A stretch of 64,000 nt of DNA from Odiellus spinosus (lineage: Eukaryota; Arthropoda; Arachnida; Opiliones; Phalangiidae): NCBI GenBank assembly GCA_963920705.1, contig OY987227.1, forward strand, positions 7,233,602 to 7,297,601. The letters are read 5' to 3'. Made by a program: the position numbers and the translations under genes. Positions 31,976 through 42,112 of the stretch are shown here, piece by piece (position 1 is the stretch's first letter; each line of letters starts with the position of its first letter). The notes below the pieces were generated by a model, which was given only the letters and a program-made list of their open reading frames with translations, made no database searches and was not told where the DNA came from.

Positions 31976-34228
31976 TTAACGTATGTCTGGTAGTTCAAGC
32001 TCAGTGGCATCTTCACACACTACACGCAATTTTGACTGGTACCAACTGCCTCGATCTTCATGGCGACGATAACCAAGATACCAGATTACGCTGCTAACGT
32101 GAACACAAGTACCTATCGTCAAACTACCACCTTTGCAATTGCAATACCAGCCTTTAATGGCATTTGCACCTGTCCCGTTCGGTACATAACGAATTAGAGC
32201 TTGGTGAACAGCTGAGGTGGAAAATTGACCAGGCACGCGTATACAAATTAAGTCATGTTCAACTTTGGACACTTCGACGCTGAAAGAGCCGGATTTCTCT
32301 ATAGTCAACGCCACATAAGATTCAGCGCGTTTCGTTTTAAAGTCGCTCATTACCACCTCACGTACATCACTTTCACGAAGTACAGGGAAGTCTTGAAATT
32401 CACTATCCTCAATTCGTTGCCATTTAGACGGTTTGCGAAGCAGATTATCGCGCTCAACTACTTCCTTAAGAGGATTTTCTTTCGTAGAGACTGCCAGCAT
32501 TTTTTCGACGGAGTCTTCCCAGGAACCTTTAAGATGTAACTCCGGGTGGTAGGCGTTCAACAGCGCAGCAGCAATTTGAAGAAGTTCCGGAACTAATGGT
32601 AACATATGCACAGGTATACGGTTTTGAAAAAAACGATACACCGTCTGCAAATGCCCATTCCTAACTTCAACCGGCCACCTGAGGTACGTTACTTGTCGGG
32701 AACGATTAACTTCTTGCGTGTTTACTTGCTTCTCGCCTTTAGACAAGAACGAAGGCATTTGTAAATCCACACCCAGTTCAGTCAGTACGCTGTTGGAGTC
32801 TCGAAAACCGCGGTCTGCCAGTACAACGTCACCAACTTGAAAGAAAGACTGGAGTTCTTCTCTCTTTTTGATAGAATGGTTTAAAATGCGCGCGTCGTTA
32901 TTGCGGCCATTAGCAAAGTAGGGTCTGATTATATCTATTATGTAACCCGTAGTTGTTACCATTAACATTGGCTTGAGGATATGTTGGCCTTTGTGCACAC
33001 AGAAGGATTTGTGAAGAACGGTATAGTCCTTGGATCTTCCAACCTTGATATAGGTGCCATCTACAATGGTAATAAGACAATTAGGCTTGTTGTTAGCAAA
33101 GAGTTTTACTGCTGCTCCAGATTGATGGTTTGTTATCAGATTGTCACGTGATAAGTGTTGCAGGCCAAAATGATGTGGCACGAAATGCTCCGATAAAGCC
33201 ATAATAACCGCTTTTACCGTGTTTGATACCGATCTTTCAGTTAAATGAAATAAAGTTGATAACACCTTATTGGAGATACCCAATCGTAATTTCACCAATA
33301 ATACTGCTAGAGCTGTCTTCGACGAACAGCATCTGATGGTACGAATAATGTCCTCAATAGTCGAATGCAACTCTAGGAAATCGTGCAGGGACAATGAAGT
33401 TAATACTTTACAGTCTTCATCACTTTGTATGAAGTTGTCAAAGCTCGGCGTCCGTAGGTCGTTAACACATTCCCTGAGGTCCTGTAATAGTTGCTCAATG
33501 TCCGTGGCAGTCATAATGGTTGATCTAGCGGAAACCTGAATTCCAGCAATTATTTCGGTGGGAAGCTCTCCATTAACGAGATGCGTGGAGCACATTCGGT
33601 TGTCCCGATGAATAAATATGGCTCTTTCCACAAATATACTTGTTCTCACTTCGGCTTTTACCCTGGTTCGTGTACTAACACCGCAAATGAAGCAAGTCTT
33701 TGGCAGGGGCCGAACACAACTGTGCTTTATGGCAATAGTGTTTGATGACGTACGCTTTCGTGGTAATTGCGACGTTGAAGGCTGAGGTATTGGTGACGGT
33801 GATGGATTAGATACTGTGGACTTTGTTGGTTCAGGTACTGTGGACGTTGATAGCTCAGGTACTGTTGACGTTGATGGATTAGATACTTGCGTCATTTGTC
33901 TTCGTTTTTGTGGTGAAGACGATGACGTTGAAGAGCCATGATCACTACTGAAGGACGATTTGCTAGCATTTAAGAACGTTTGAAACTTTCGTGACAGACC
34001 CGAGCACTTTAAACAAATCTTCGTTGTTTTGCTATTAATTACAAGTGGTAATAACCCTTTACTAAAACGAAGAAAACGAGCAAAGCCAGCCTTAACGTGA
34101 GTGCCTATACCTCTACTTGTACTATTGGTAACTTTCCGATTGCACGCGTAACATGTATTTGGAGCCATCTCCAAATTCCAAGTGACTCTCACATTGATGT
34201 TATTGATAAGGAAAGTTCTTAAGATCAT
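31976..34228 (-). CDS. DDE transposase with Cys finger and SWIM domain
   Basis: This uninterrupted frame of 750 codons probably encodes a cut-and-paste transposase of the DDE_Tnp_4 (Harbinger/IS5-like) group. In order it has a four-cysteine finger (C26/C29 with C72/C75), a Ser/Thr/Pro-rich linker with repeated STVPEPSTS-like words (about 112-160), a second Cys-rich region (C171-C213) and a helical segment (about 240-345). The DDE core follows, with D390 in IVDGTYIKV, D472 in LADRGFRDS and E521 in RWPVEVRNG. A SWIM zinc finger C-x-C-x9-C-x-H (C696, C698, C708, H710) lies near the end. The true start may be the methionine at residue 21, just before the finger. The complement of AATAAA lies near 31900, after the stop. 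All catalytic residues are present, so the copy may be active. Family placement rests on remembered motifs. Confidence 0.88.
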   Translation of the reverse strand: MILRTFLINNINVRVTWNLEMAPNTCYACNRKVTNSTSRGIGTHVKAGFARFLRFSKGLLPLVINSKTTKICLKCSGLSRKFQTFLNASKSSFSSDHGSSTSSSSPQKRRQMTQVSNPSTSTVPELSTSTVPEPTKSTVSNPSPSPIPQPSTSQLPRKRTSSNTIAIKHSCVRPLPKTCFICGVSTRTRVKAEVRTSIFVERAIFIHRDNRMCSTHLVNGELPTEIIAGIQVSARSTIMTATDIEQLLQDLRECVNDLRTPSFDNFIQSDEDCKVLTSLSLHDFLELHSTIEDIIRTIRCCSSKTALAVLLVKLRLGISNKVLSTLFHLTERSVSNTVKAVIMALSEHFVPHHFGLQHLSRDNLITNHQSGAAVKLFANNKPNCLITIVDGTYIKVGRSKDYTVLHKSFCVHKGQHILKPMLMVTTTGYIIDIIRPYFANGRNNDARILNHSIKKREELQSFFQVGDVVLADRGFRDSNSVLTELGVDLQMPSFLSKGEKQVNTQEVNRSRQVTYLRWPVEVRNGHLQTVYRFFQNRIPVHMLPLVPELLQIAAALLNAYHPELHLKGSWEDSVEKMLAVSTKENPLKEVVERDNLLRKPSKWQRIEDSEFQDFPVLRESDVREVVMSDFKTKRAESYVALTIEKSGSFSVEVSKVEHDLICIRVPGQFSTSAVHQALIRYVPNGTGANAIKGWYCNCKGGSLTIGTCVHVSSVIWYLGYRRHEDRGSWYQSKLRVVCEDATELELPDIR

Positions 34229-34304
34229 GGTTCAAACCAGATATTACAATTTTTTTAATGTTTATAAAAGCAGGTTTAATTATTTTTCGCCAACCTGGCT
34301 GGCT

Positions 34305-34334
34305 AAAAATATTAAAGACGTCTTTAATATTTTT
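34305..34334. repeat. 30-bp perfect palindrome at the transposon arm junction
   Basis: The half-site AAAAATATTAAAGAC is followed directly by its complement. The palindrome ends exactly where the right arm begins (34335). A hairpin at this spot could have primed the inverted copying, or could be a trace of end joining. Confidence 0.9.
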
Positions 34335-36253
34335 TGACGCAAGTATCTAATCCATCAACGTCAACAGTACCTGAGCCATCAACGTCCACAGTACCTGAAC
34401 CAACAAAGTCCACAGTATCTAATCCATCACCGTCACCAATACCTCAGCCATCAACGTCGCAATTACCACGAAAGCGTACGTCATCAAACACTATTGCCAT
34501 AAAGCACAGTTGTGTTCGGCCCCTGCCAAAAACTTGCTTCATTTGCGGTGTTAGTACACGAACCAGGGTAAAAGCCGAAGTGAGAACAAGTATATTTGTG
34601 GAAAGAGCCATATTTATTCATCGGGACAACCGAATGTGCTCCACGCATCTCGTTAATGGAGAGCTTCCCACCGAAATAATTGCTGGAATTCAGGTTTCCG
34701 CTAGATCAACCATTATGACTGCCACGGACATTGAGCAACTATTACAGGACCTCAGGGAATGTGTTAACGACCTACGGACGCCGAGCTTTGACAACTTCAT
34801 ACAAAGTGATGAAGACTGTAAAGTATTAACTTCATTGTCCCTGCACGAGTTCCTAGAGTTGCATTCGACTATTGAGGACATTATTCGTACCATCAGATGC
34901 TGTTCGTCGAAGACAGCTCTAGCAGTATTATTGGTGAAATTACGATTGGGTATCTCCAATAAGGTGTTATCAACTTTATTTCATTTAACTGAAAGATCGG
35001 TATCAAACACGGTAAAAGCGGTTATTATGGCTTTATCGGAGCATTTCGTGCCACATCATTTTGGCCTGCAACACTTATCACGTGACAATCTGATAACAAA
35101 CCATCAATCTGGAGCAGCAGTAAAACTCTTTGCTAACAACAAGCCTAATTGTCTTATTACCATTGTAGATGGCACCTATATCAAGGTTGGAAGATCCAAG
35201 GACTATACCGTTCTTCACAAATCCTTCTGTGTGCACAAAGGCCAACATATCCTCAAGCCAATGTTAATGGTAACAACTACGGGTTACATAATAGATATAA
35301 TCAGACCCTACTTTGCTAATGGCCGCAATAACGACGCGCGCATTTTAAACCATTCTATCAAAAAGAGAGAAGAACTCCAGTCTTTCTTTCAAGTTGGTGA
35401 CGTTGTACAGGCAGACCGCGGTTTTCGAGACTCCAACAGCGTACTGACTGAACTGGGTGTGGATTTACAAATGCCTTCGTTCTTGTCTAAAGGCGAGAAG
35501 CAAGTAAACACGCAAGAAGATAATCGTTCCCGACAAGTAACGTACCTCAGGTGGCCGGTTGAAGTTAGGAATGGGCATTTGCAGACGGTGTATCGTTTTT
35601 TTCAAAACCGTATACCTGTGCATATGTTACCATTAGTTCCGGAACTTCTTCAAATTGCTGCTGCGCTGTTGAACGCCTACCACCCGGAGTTACATCTTAA
35701 AGGTTCCTGGGAAGACTCCGTCGAAAAAATGCTGGCAGTCTCTACGAAAGAAAATCCTCTTAAGGAAGTAGTTGAGCGCGATAATCTGCTTCGCAAACCG
35801 TCTAAATGGCAACGAATTGAGGATAGTGAATTTCAAGACTTCCCTGTACTTCGTGAAAGTGATGTACGTGAGGTGGTAATGAGCGACTTTAAAACGAAAC
35901 GCGCTGAATCTTATGTGGCGTTGACTATAGAGAAATCCGGCTCTTTCAGCGTCGAAGTGTCCAAAGTTGAACATGACTTAATTTGTATACGCGTGCCTGG
36001 TCAATTTTCCACCTCAGCTGTTCACCAAGCTCTAATTCGTTATGTACCGAACGGGACAGGTGCAAATGCCATTAAAGGCTGGTATTGCAATTGCAAAGGT
36101 GGTAGTTTGACGATAGGTACTTGTGTTCACGTTAGCAGCGTAATCTGGTATCTTGGTTATCGTCGCCATGAAGATCGAGGCAGTTGGTACCAGTCAAAAT
36201 TGCGTGTAGTGTGTGAAGATGCCACTGAGCTTGAACTACCAGACATACGTTAA
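34335..36253 (+). pseudogene. 5'-truncated second copy of the DDE transposase
   Basis: Its 638 codons match residues 113-750 of the left copy. The similarity begins at TGACGCAAG, exactly at the ATG of codon 112, but here the A is T, so the copy has no start codon and no N-terminal Cys finger. D, D and E of the core and the SWIM finger remain. The encoded differences I see are L to P near residue 125, D to E at 283, L to Q at 470 (two residues before the second catalytic Asp) and V to D at 507. It is probably not expressed as a functional protein, but its frame is still open. Confidence 0.85.
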
Positions 36254-37136
36254 ACGTAGAAAACCTTAGCGTTAAATGAATAATTTGTCCGTTTTATACA
36301 AGAGTGTTTTGTTTAATATGAAATAAAAATTAAAGATACTACTCCAGTATCTTCTAATTGGTATGATTTCTCTATTTATTTTTCGAGTTTCTTATACACC
36401 AAAGACTATTCAAGTAAGCTATATAGTCTTTGCACGGCCCCTGTAAAGCTAGCAAAAGCCTACTGCATGAATGCTTGACAAGTGGAACACTTCTACAGGC
36501 GTTTTCGAGGATTTCGAGGCATAGTAGACCAAAAATATACGAATTTCATTTTGCCGCCAGCACTATACCCGTGGCAGTTACAAAATAATTCTTTCCTAAT
36601 ATTTTCCTAACATAATTATGAATCTAAAATAATAACCGTTCAAGATTTTCGTGTGGGGGAAGGCTTTCATATCCGTCACGGAAGTCATAGATTCTTCCTA
36701 TTCTTTACATTATGGAAGAAACCTTCCATTCGTTGTAATTCCCAAAATTTACAGTTGTGAGCTCGAATTTTAGCTTTAAATTATCCCCCAACTACCCTAT
36801 TTTAATAATATAATACGAATTTATCATAAAAGAGACGAAAATTTTTAACATTACGTGGACCCAGACTCTTATGGGGAGTTGCTGTTGTTCTTTTTAGACT
36901 TATCTATAGGGACACTGGAGATAAACAAATTTGATTTTTTTCGCGATGAGGGACAGTTGAATTTGTTTCAAAGTGTACATACTCGATCTAATTGAATATA
37001 ATCAAAAATAATCAACGTACGTTTATAATTTTCAATTTAATTATAATTTAATCATGAGATTAATCATTTAAGTTACAGCTGTCGTCAGAGATCTTAAATC
37101 GCTGTCATGGTTACAACAGGTGATAATATAAAATTA

Positions 37137-37330
37137 CTTGGTCCCAACCTTTAAAAACTGATACATTTATACCAGAAACAGCTTCTATTTAACAGCGATT
37201 TTTGTTGGTTTCAAAGTTGAGGAAATCCTATAGTTTGTCCCAACCTTGAAAAAATGATACATTTCCAACAGAAACAGGTTCTATTTAACGGCGATTTTTG
37301 TTGCTTCCAAGGTTGAGGAAAAGTATAAGA
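37137..37330 (+). repeat. tandem duplication of about 96 bases
   Basis: A block starting GTCCCAACCTT near 37141 recurs at 37237, both with CAGAAACAG(C/G)TTCTATTTAAC and CGATTTTTGTTG inside. Two copies only. No gene is recognised between 36.9 and 37.7 kb. Confidence 0.85.
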
Positions 37331-37733
37331 TTTGCCATTTTATTGTAATATCTATTGGTAGGTTGAGAAATCAAACTTGGCACAGGTATACGTAAAGTTA
37401 CCATCTATACATTGTTTATATTTGATTACATTGTTCTGTTAAGTTAAGGTAACCTTTCCAATCTCTCATTCTCTCCCTTATTATAACCAAAAGTTAATCA
37501 ATTACTCTCTGTAGTGTAAAAGCGGCGCGAGATCACAGATTTATGATATAACTCATTATTTTAAATATAATCTTATTTGCCGGGATGTCTGAAGCTACAA
37601 CCAAATGGTTCCATAAATACGAATTAGTACCAATTTCTAGTTCGAATACGTTATACGCTTGCATAAGAAAGAAGGACAAAGAGTGAGCTTCTAATTTTTT
37701 CGCGTATTTTTTCTTCAAGTGTTTCCATATCAC

Positions 37734-37973
37734 CCGGCCCTCGGGTCGGAATATATAGACGCGAGTTTTGGTTTGGGGGATGGATGAATTCGTGGCTTAG
37801 ATGATTTGGTCGCGTGCCACCACCACCACCCCTGCGTGGCACCCCGTAGTATTTCTCGTACATGTCGCGTGTCGGATCAAAAGATCCCTTCCGCGCGGGA
37901 CCACTTGAGTTCCTCCTATAATCGCGCTTGCCCAGGCTCAGATCAAATTGCGAACTACCATATTCGCGTGTGT
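37734..37973 (-). CDS. possible internal exon of an unidentified gene
   Basis: A minus-strand frame open for about 80 codons is bordered by an acceptor-like CACCTAG (before 37973) and a donor-like GG|GTGATA (after 37734). The peptide is rich in Arg, Gly, Tyr, Asn and Pro, including SFDPTRDMYEKYYGVPRRGG and FIHPPNQNSRLYIPTRG, and looks like a disordered cytoplasmic segment. Its base composition is GC-richer than the surroundings, as in true exons here. I do not recognise the protein and found no partner exons nearby, so it may belong to a gene with long introns or be a chance frame. Confidence 0.35.
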
Positions 37974-38710
37974 CTAGGTGAATTATGTTCAAAAGACGCG
38001 GTTGCCAGGCTAAAATATATTTCAAGAGGCTCGATATAAACGCTCTTTCTTTTTTTTTTTTCAAACTCTAATCTTCCCCCCTCACTTTTTACAAAAGGAG
38101 TAAATAACTAAAAATAACTATATGGCTAACGGAATGTCACCATCGTGACGCTAGCCACCATAAAGTTGAGAAATTTTATAAGAATGTTAAAAAAAAAGAA
38201 CCCAAACGCCCCGTAAGAATTTAGGAATGATAATTATAAAGGTTTTTCATTTCAATTAATTTTGTTGTCTTGATCTAGCAAATTATACCAAATGATTCAT
38301 TATCATTTGTCTTTTTACCTCCCCGACTGAACTTTAGTTCAGGGGGAGGTGTTACACTGGTATTATATGAATCCCTATTTTCAGCTATATCTCGTAATTA
38401 TTAATCGAAAATATATATATGGAGCGTTTGGGTTATTCTTCGGTTGTTTTGGGCCCCACTCGAAAAACTATAGAAATAATTAAATCATGTTTTACATGTA
38501 TAAAACTTTTCACGGGGTTTACGTGACAGTATTCTTAGAGCACGCAACCAATGAGTAGTAAGTTTATGATAAGATTATATTAGAAAAGATGTACCAGAGG
38601 TTGAAGCCGTTATATCATGCAAGAGCCCATATGAGTACGCGAGAACATTGAAGGGTGCTATGCTAGCGCCATGAAGTTATACTTTTCAGATTGGGAAATT
38701 GACCCAAGCC

Positions 38711-38910
38711 CTAGGGGTCAGACACTCTTGAATTCGCTGTGCACCAGAGTTCAGCTTTGATAGTAATCTGTAAGTTTCCCCTTTAAAATGCTCTTCCCTT
38801 ATGTACACAGCCTAGCTTTGACTGTGCAATTTGTTATGGTCAATGTCGTCTGCTAAGCTATAAAAGAAGGTGAATTTAAAGTGGATTTAAAATCGCATAT
38901 AGTCCCTTTA
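38711..38910. mobile_element. fused fragments of MITE families D and C
   Basis: The sequence 38711-38764 is the left half of family D (AGGGGTCAGACACTC end, then TTCAGCTTTGATAGT). It joins directly to 38765-38910, a family C copy lacking its left end but keeping the right end TATAGTCCCTTTAA. The join suggests insertion followed by deletion, or end joining between two elements. Confidence 0.75.
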
Positions 38911-39989
38911 ATGTTCTTAAGTACGTCTATGGGTTCTTGCTTCTATAATATAAAGGGACCCTTTAGTAAAGTATTGTCTGTTATTCCCTACGGGTGGTTT
39001 TCACCCTGAATGCAGCTAAGGTCGGTGCGGTTCCAAAATTTCTAAAGGCTCCTAAGAGCAATAGATTTAATCATTTTCCTTTCCTGTTTCGTCAAACAGT
39101 GATTCATCCCGTTTCGGGTTGGGCCGAAAAATGATCAAAATTTAAATTCATTTGGAAAAATGAGATGGTTCTCTTAGTATAGGTTGTGAGACTAGTCATT
39201 CCTTTTCTATATTGCGGCTTTGTTGATGGTAAACTTTTTTTATCGCCTAAAAATGCATTATCTTTTTATATATAGTACAATGCAATATGGGTTCGGTCGT
39301 TGCTGGTCGCTGTTTACATTGTATATATATGTATTTTAATATATCCGGGGCAAATCTTTTATAAACATCGGTAGAATATGTCTGTAATATCATTTTTGCG
39401 TGGCGCATAATAGCGAGCGTATCCTTGACGCGTGGTCTGGCCAGCGTCAAAAAGATTAGGAGACCCGTTATTCTTTTTTATCGACAGAAAGCCGGAGAAA
39501 AAGAAAATTACGATTTAAAAGGCGTGAAAGAACCTCCCAATATTCTGATCTTTATAAACTAACCATTTTATATACTAGAATAAATCTTATCATGAATAAA
39601 TTCATGATCTTATCCTATACTAAGGGAATACGTGTTTAGCGATGAGTCCGGTAGGCTACCCCTAAATTATTTTTCCACGGAGGCTGTATCTGCGTTACGC
39701 TTTACTGAACTTAGTCCAAGATTTGGAACAGACCCTAGATTTTTTGTCTCTATTTTTACACCAAAATTAAGAATTATGCCGTACATTAACCTAATTCCCA
39801 AACTAAGAACCTAACCTAAACATTATTTAGGCCTTGTGATGTTACAGCAATGGGAGTACAAGTTATTTATAGTTTTCTATTTTATATCTATGGTTTCCAC
39901 TCCCGTTTAGAGATTGATACTCCAGCTTTTAAGCTTTATAGCAGAATAAGCAGACGACGTTAGTAACACCGATCGATTTGAAATTTTGA
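38911..39989. other. region upstream of ELMOD3
   Basis: No gene is recognised. A stretch at 39757-39815 is similar to 40117-40177, which overlaps the second coding exon of ELMOD3. The ELMOD3 promoter should lie within this interval. Confidence 0.4.
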
Positions 39990-41586
39990 ATGGCGTCCTT
40001 CGAAACTATGCCCGATGTTAGTCTTAATTTTAATTATTAATCTAATTAGTTTTAAGATGCTCGCAGTAAATTAAAATTCTTTAATTTAGGATGAAGAAGA
40101 TGAACCGAAAAGCGCTTTGCACCAAAATAAAGAATTATGCGGTACATAAACCTAATTCTTAAAGAAAGAACCTAAGCCTCGGCTGTTTGTTTACATTTTG
40201 TATTGTTGTCATTTTTTTGACAATTAGATGAAAATCTCGCTAAAGAAGAATTGGAAATTGCCAAAAATGAATGGCAGCTAGTGGACACCGTAGTTCCCAG
40301 TGAGTTTAACTATATCCATCGAATTTTATTAAAGTAGTTGACTTTAATTAAAATATACTAAATTAGCACTGTTCAAGCAGAGTTGGCAGATTTGAGCGGA
40401 TGATCCCTAAAATACTTTACCCATTTTGCCAACTCCTTTTAAATCGAAATAAACTCTGTAAATCGTGAAACACGATTTAAATTGTTTCAATGATACATGT
40501 ATATCAGAATGAATTTTAACAATTTATATTTATGTTCAATTAGGCGGAGCGAGCATTTTTAGACAAAGTAGCCCCGTGACTTACGAATATATGTTGGAAT
40601 ACTTCAAGAACGCAGATATGGGAGAGTTTGCTAAAAATATCCAACCAGAAAAAAAGAGGAAAGCAATTATGTCTCTCTGCAATTGCTTTTTTGGGCCCCC
40701 CAAAATTAAAAAGGACTTAATTTCTGAGAGAGATTTAATCTTCTCGATAGCACACTGTAAGATAATTTTATTTTTAAATATTCAATTTTTACTCTAAAGT
40801 CTTTCAAATTAATCTCCATTAGATCCTTTTGACCATACTGTATCTCTTCACGTCCGTTTAATACGAACATTATACAAAAATCTGACTGGAATCGTATTGG
40901 ATTGTCCTCAATACGGTAGTCATTGGGAAGAAATTGGGTTTCAAGGCTGCAATCCTTCGACGGATCTGAGAGGAGTCGGTTTTTTGGGACTTTTACACTT
41001 ACTTTATTTGATTTTCAATGCCAAGACGAAAATTCTCGCTAGGGAAATTTACAAATTATCGCATTCCGAGGAACAGGTGAATCTAAAAAAATTAACAAAT
41101 TATTCAATTACATTAAGAAACTAACGCCATAGTCTTCAAACTCTTTTAATTGAAGCATTTTCCATTCTGCGTCATGAGCATTAACATAACTAGAATCACG
41201 TTAGAAGCTTTGCGCGAAGGATATTTGAACAGGGAAATAAATAAAAGCAATTCCGTCTTTCCTATTGTCAATGATTTTTACGCCGGAACTTTTTATTACT
41301 TGTATTGCGTCTGGAAACAGCAAAAGAAAACTATTATGGATTCTGGCTACGTCATTCAGGGTTTGTTTCTACAACTTTTTTCAAATTTCAAATAAATTTT
41401 TATTACTTTAATATGAAGTAAATAAAAGTGGGTAACTCGTTTTTAGACGTTTCAAAATATTCAAAAAAGAACGTCAAAATAGTTTTGGACAAAATGAATA
41501 ATTTTAACTCGAGTAATGCCGTTAAATCGGATGTCGTGGAATTTTCTGATATTGGAGATATTTCCGTGGCATTTCGCGCTAGTTAG
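39990..41586 (+). CDS. Elmod3: ELMO domain-containing protein 3
   Basis: ELMOD proteins are GTPase-activating proteins for ARL2/ARF-family GTPases. ELMOD3 is linked to actin-rich structures in vertebrates. Seven exons (39990-40016, 40090-40141, 40228-40299, 40544-40756, 40823-41076, 41156-41360, 41447-41586) give 320 residues with all phases matching. EWQLVDTVVP matches the vertebrate N-terminal motif EWEAVDTIQP. The ELMO domain contains HWEEIGFQGCNPSTDLRG, with the arginine of the GAP motif, then GFLGLLHLLYL and FPFCVMSINITRITLEALRE, close to human ELMOD3 rather than ELMOD1 or 2. The 5' end is the least certain part: exon 1 encodes only nine residues and was chosen because an ATG precedes a GTTAGT donor in the right phase. 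Exon 2 overlaps a small duplicated sequence. Two AATAAA signals lie at 41826 and 41841. Confidence 0.92.
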
Positions 41587-41825
41587 ATAAAAGAGTTGAA
41601 AAATAAGTAATTTATAGACTTTTAAAGAGAGTAACACCGATATGAGATCAAAAATTTAGTTTATTCGCTTTATTTCCCCAAAACAATCATTCTTCACAAT
41701 TACGAAAGAGTCGAAAGACAATTTCTCACCGAAAAGTGTTACAAAATGTGCAATAGTGCCTTATTTCTCTTGTAATGTGTGTTTTTTTGAATTAAGGTTT
41801 TACATCATCACTCGCAATTGTATAA

Positions 41826-41846
41826 AATAAATCTCATTACAATAAA
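41826..41846 (+). terminator. two polyadenylation signals after ELMOD3
   Basis: AATAAA occurs at 41826-41831 and 41841-41846, about 240 bases after the ELMOD3 stop and 270 before the eIF3i start codon. Confidence 0.5.
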
Positions 41847-42112
41847 TTATTTCGCACCAAATTATTATTTTTTTTTTAAATACCCGCCAAAAATTCTAAC
41901 CAATCAGAGGGAGTAGCGAACCATTCAGTTTAGACACCAGGGAGCACTTCGGACTCTCTTCGGAAGTTCGGAGGACGAAAAATCCCCGAAAGGGAACTTA
42001 CCTCTCTCAAGTCTCAACCACGTTTTCGGCGTAATTAAGTAAATTCCATTCATGTTTAGATAAAACTAGTGATATCTTCTAAATTAGGATAATATAAAAA
42101 ATAATTAAGATC

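Larger units (their letters stand above)
31337..36892. mobile_element. 5.56-kb palindromic DDE DNA transposon
   Basis: Two nearly identical arms of 2558 bases, 31337-33894 and 34335-36892, face each other across a 440-base spacer (33895-34334). Both outer ends are the same sequence, AAGAACAACAGCAACTCC reading inward, which is the 3' end of the transposon. The direct repeat TTTA flanks the whole structure (31333-31336 and 36893-36896), or TTA if the duplication is 3 bp as in Harbinger-type elements. This suggests the palindrome moved as one unit. The left copy carries a full transposase gene and the right lacks the first 111 codons. The arms differ at scattered bases, four of them changing amino acids, so they are not exact copies. 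A trivial assembly inversion is less likely but not excluded. Confidence 0.9.

Noticed and set aside
32255-35974. Frames of 89-94 codons opposite the transposase genes
   Set aside because: They are antisense shadows of the conserved transposase coding sequence.
39632-39814. 60-codon frame upstream of ELMOD3
   Set aside because: Overlaps the small duplicated segment, shows no family resemblance and lies outside the supported exon chain.
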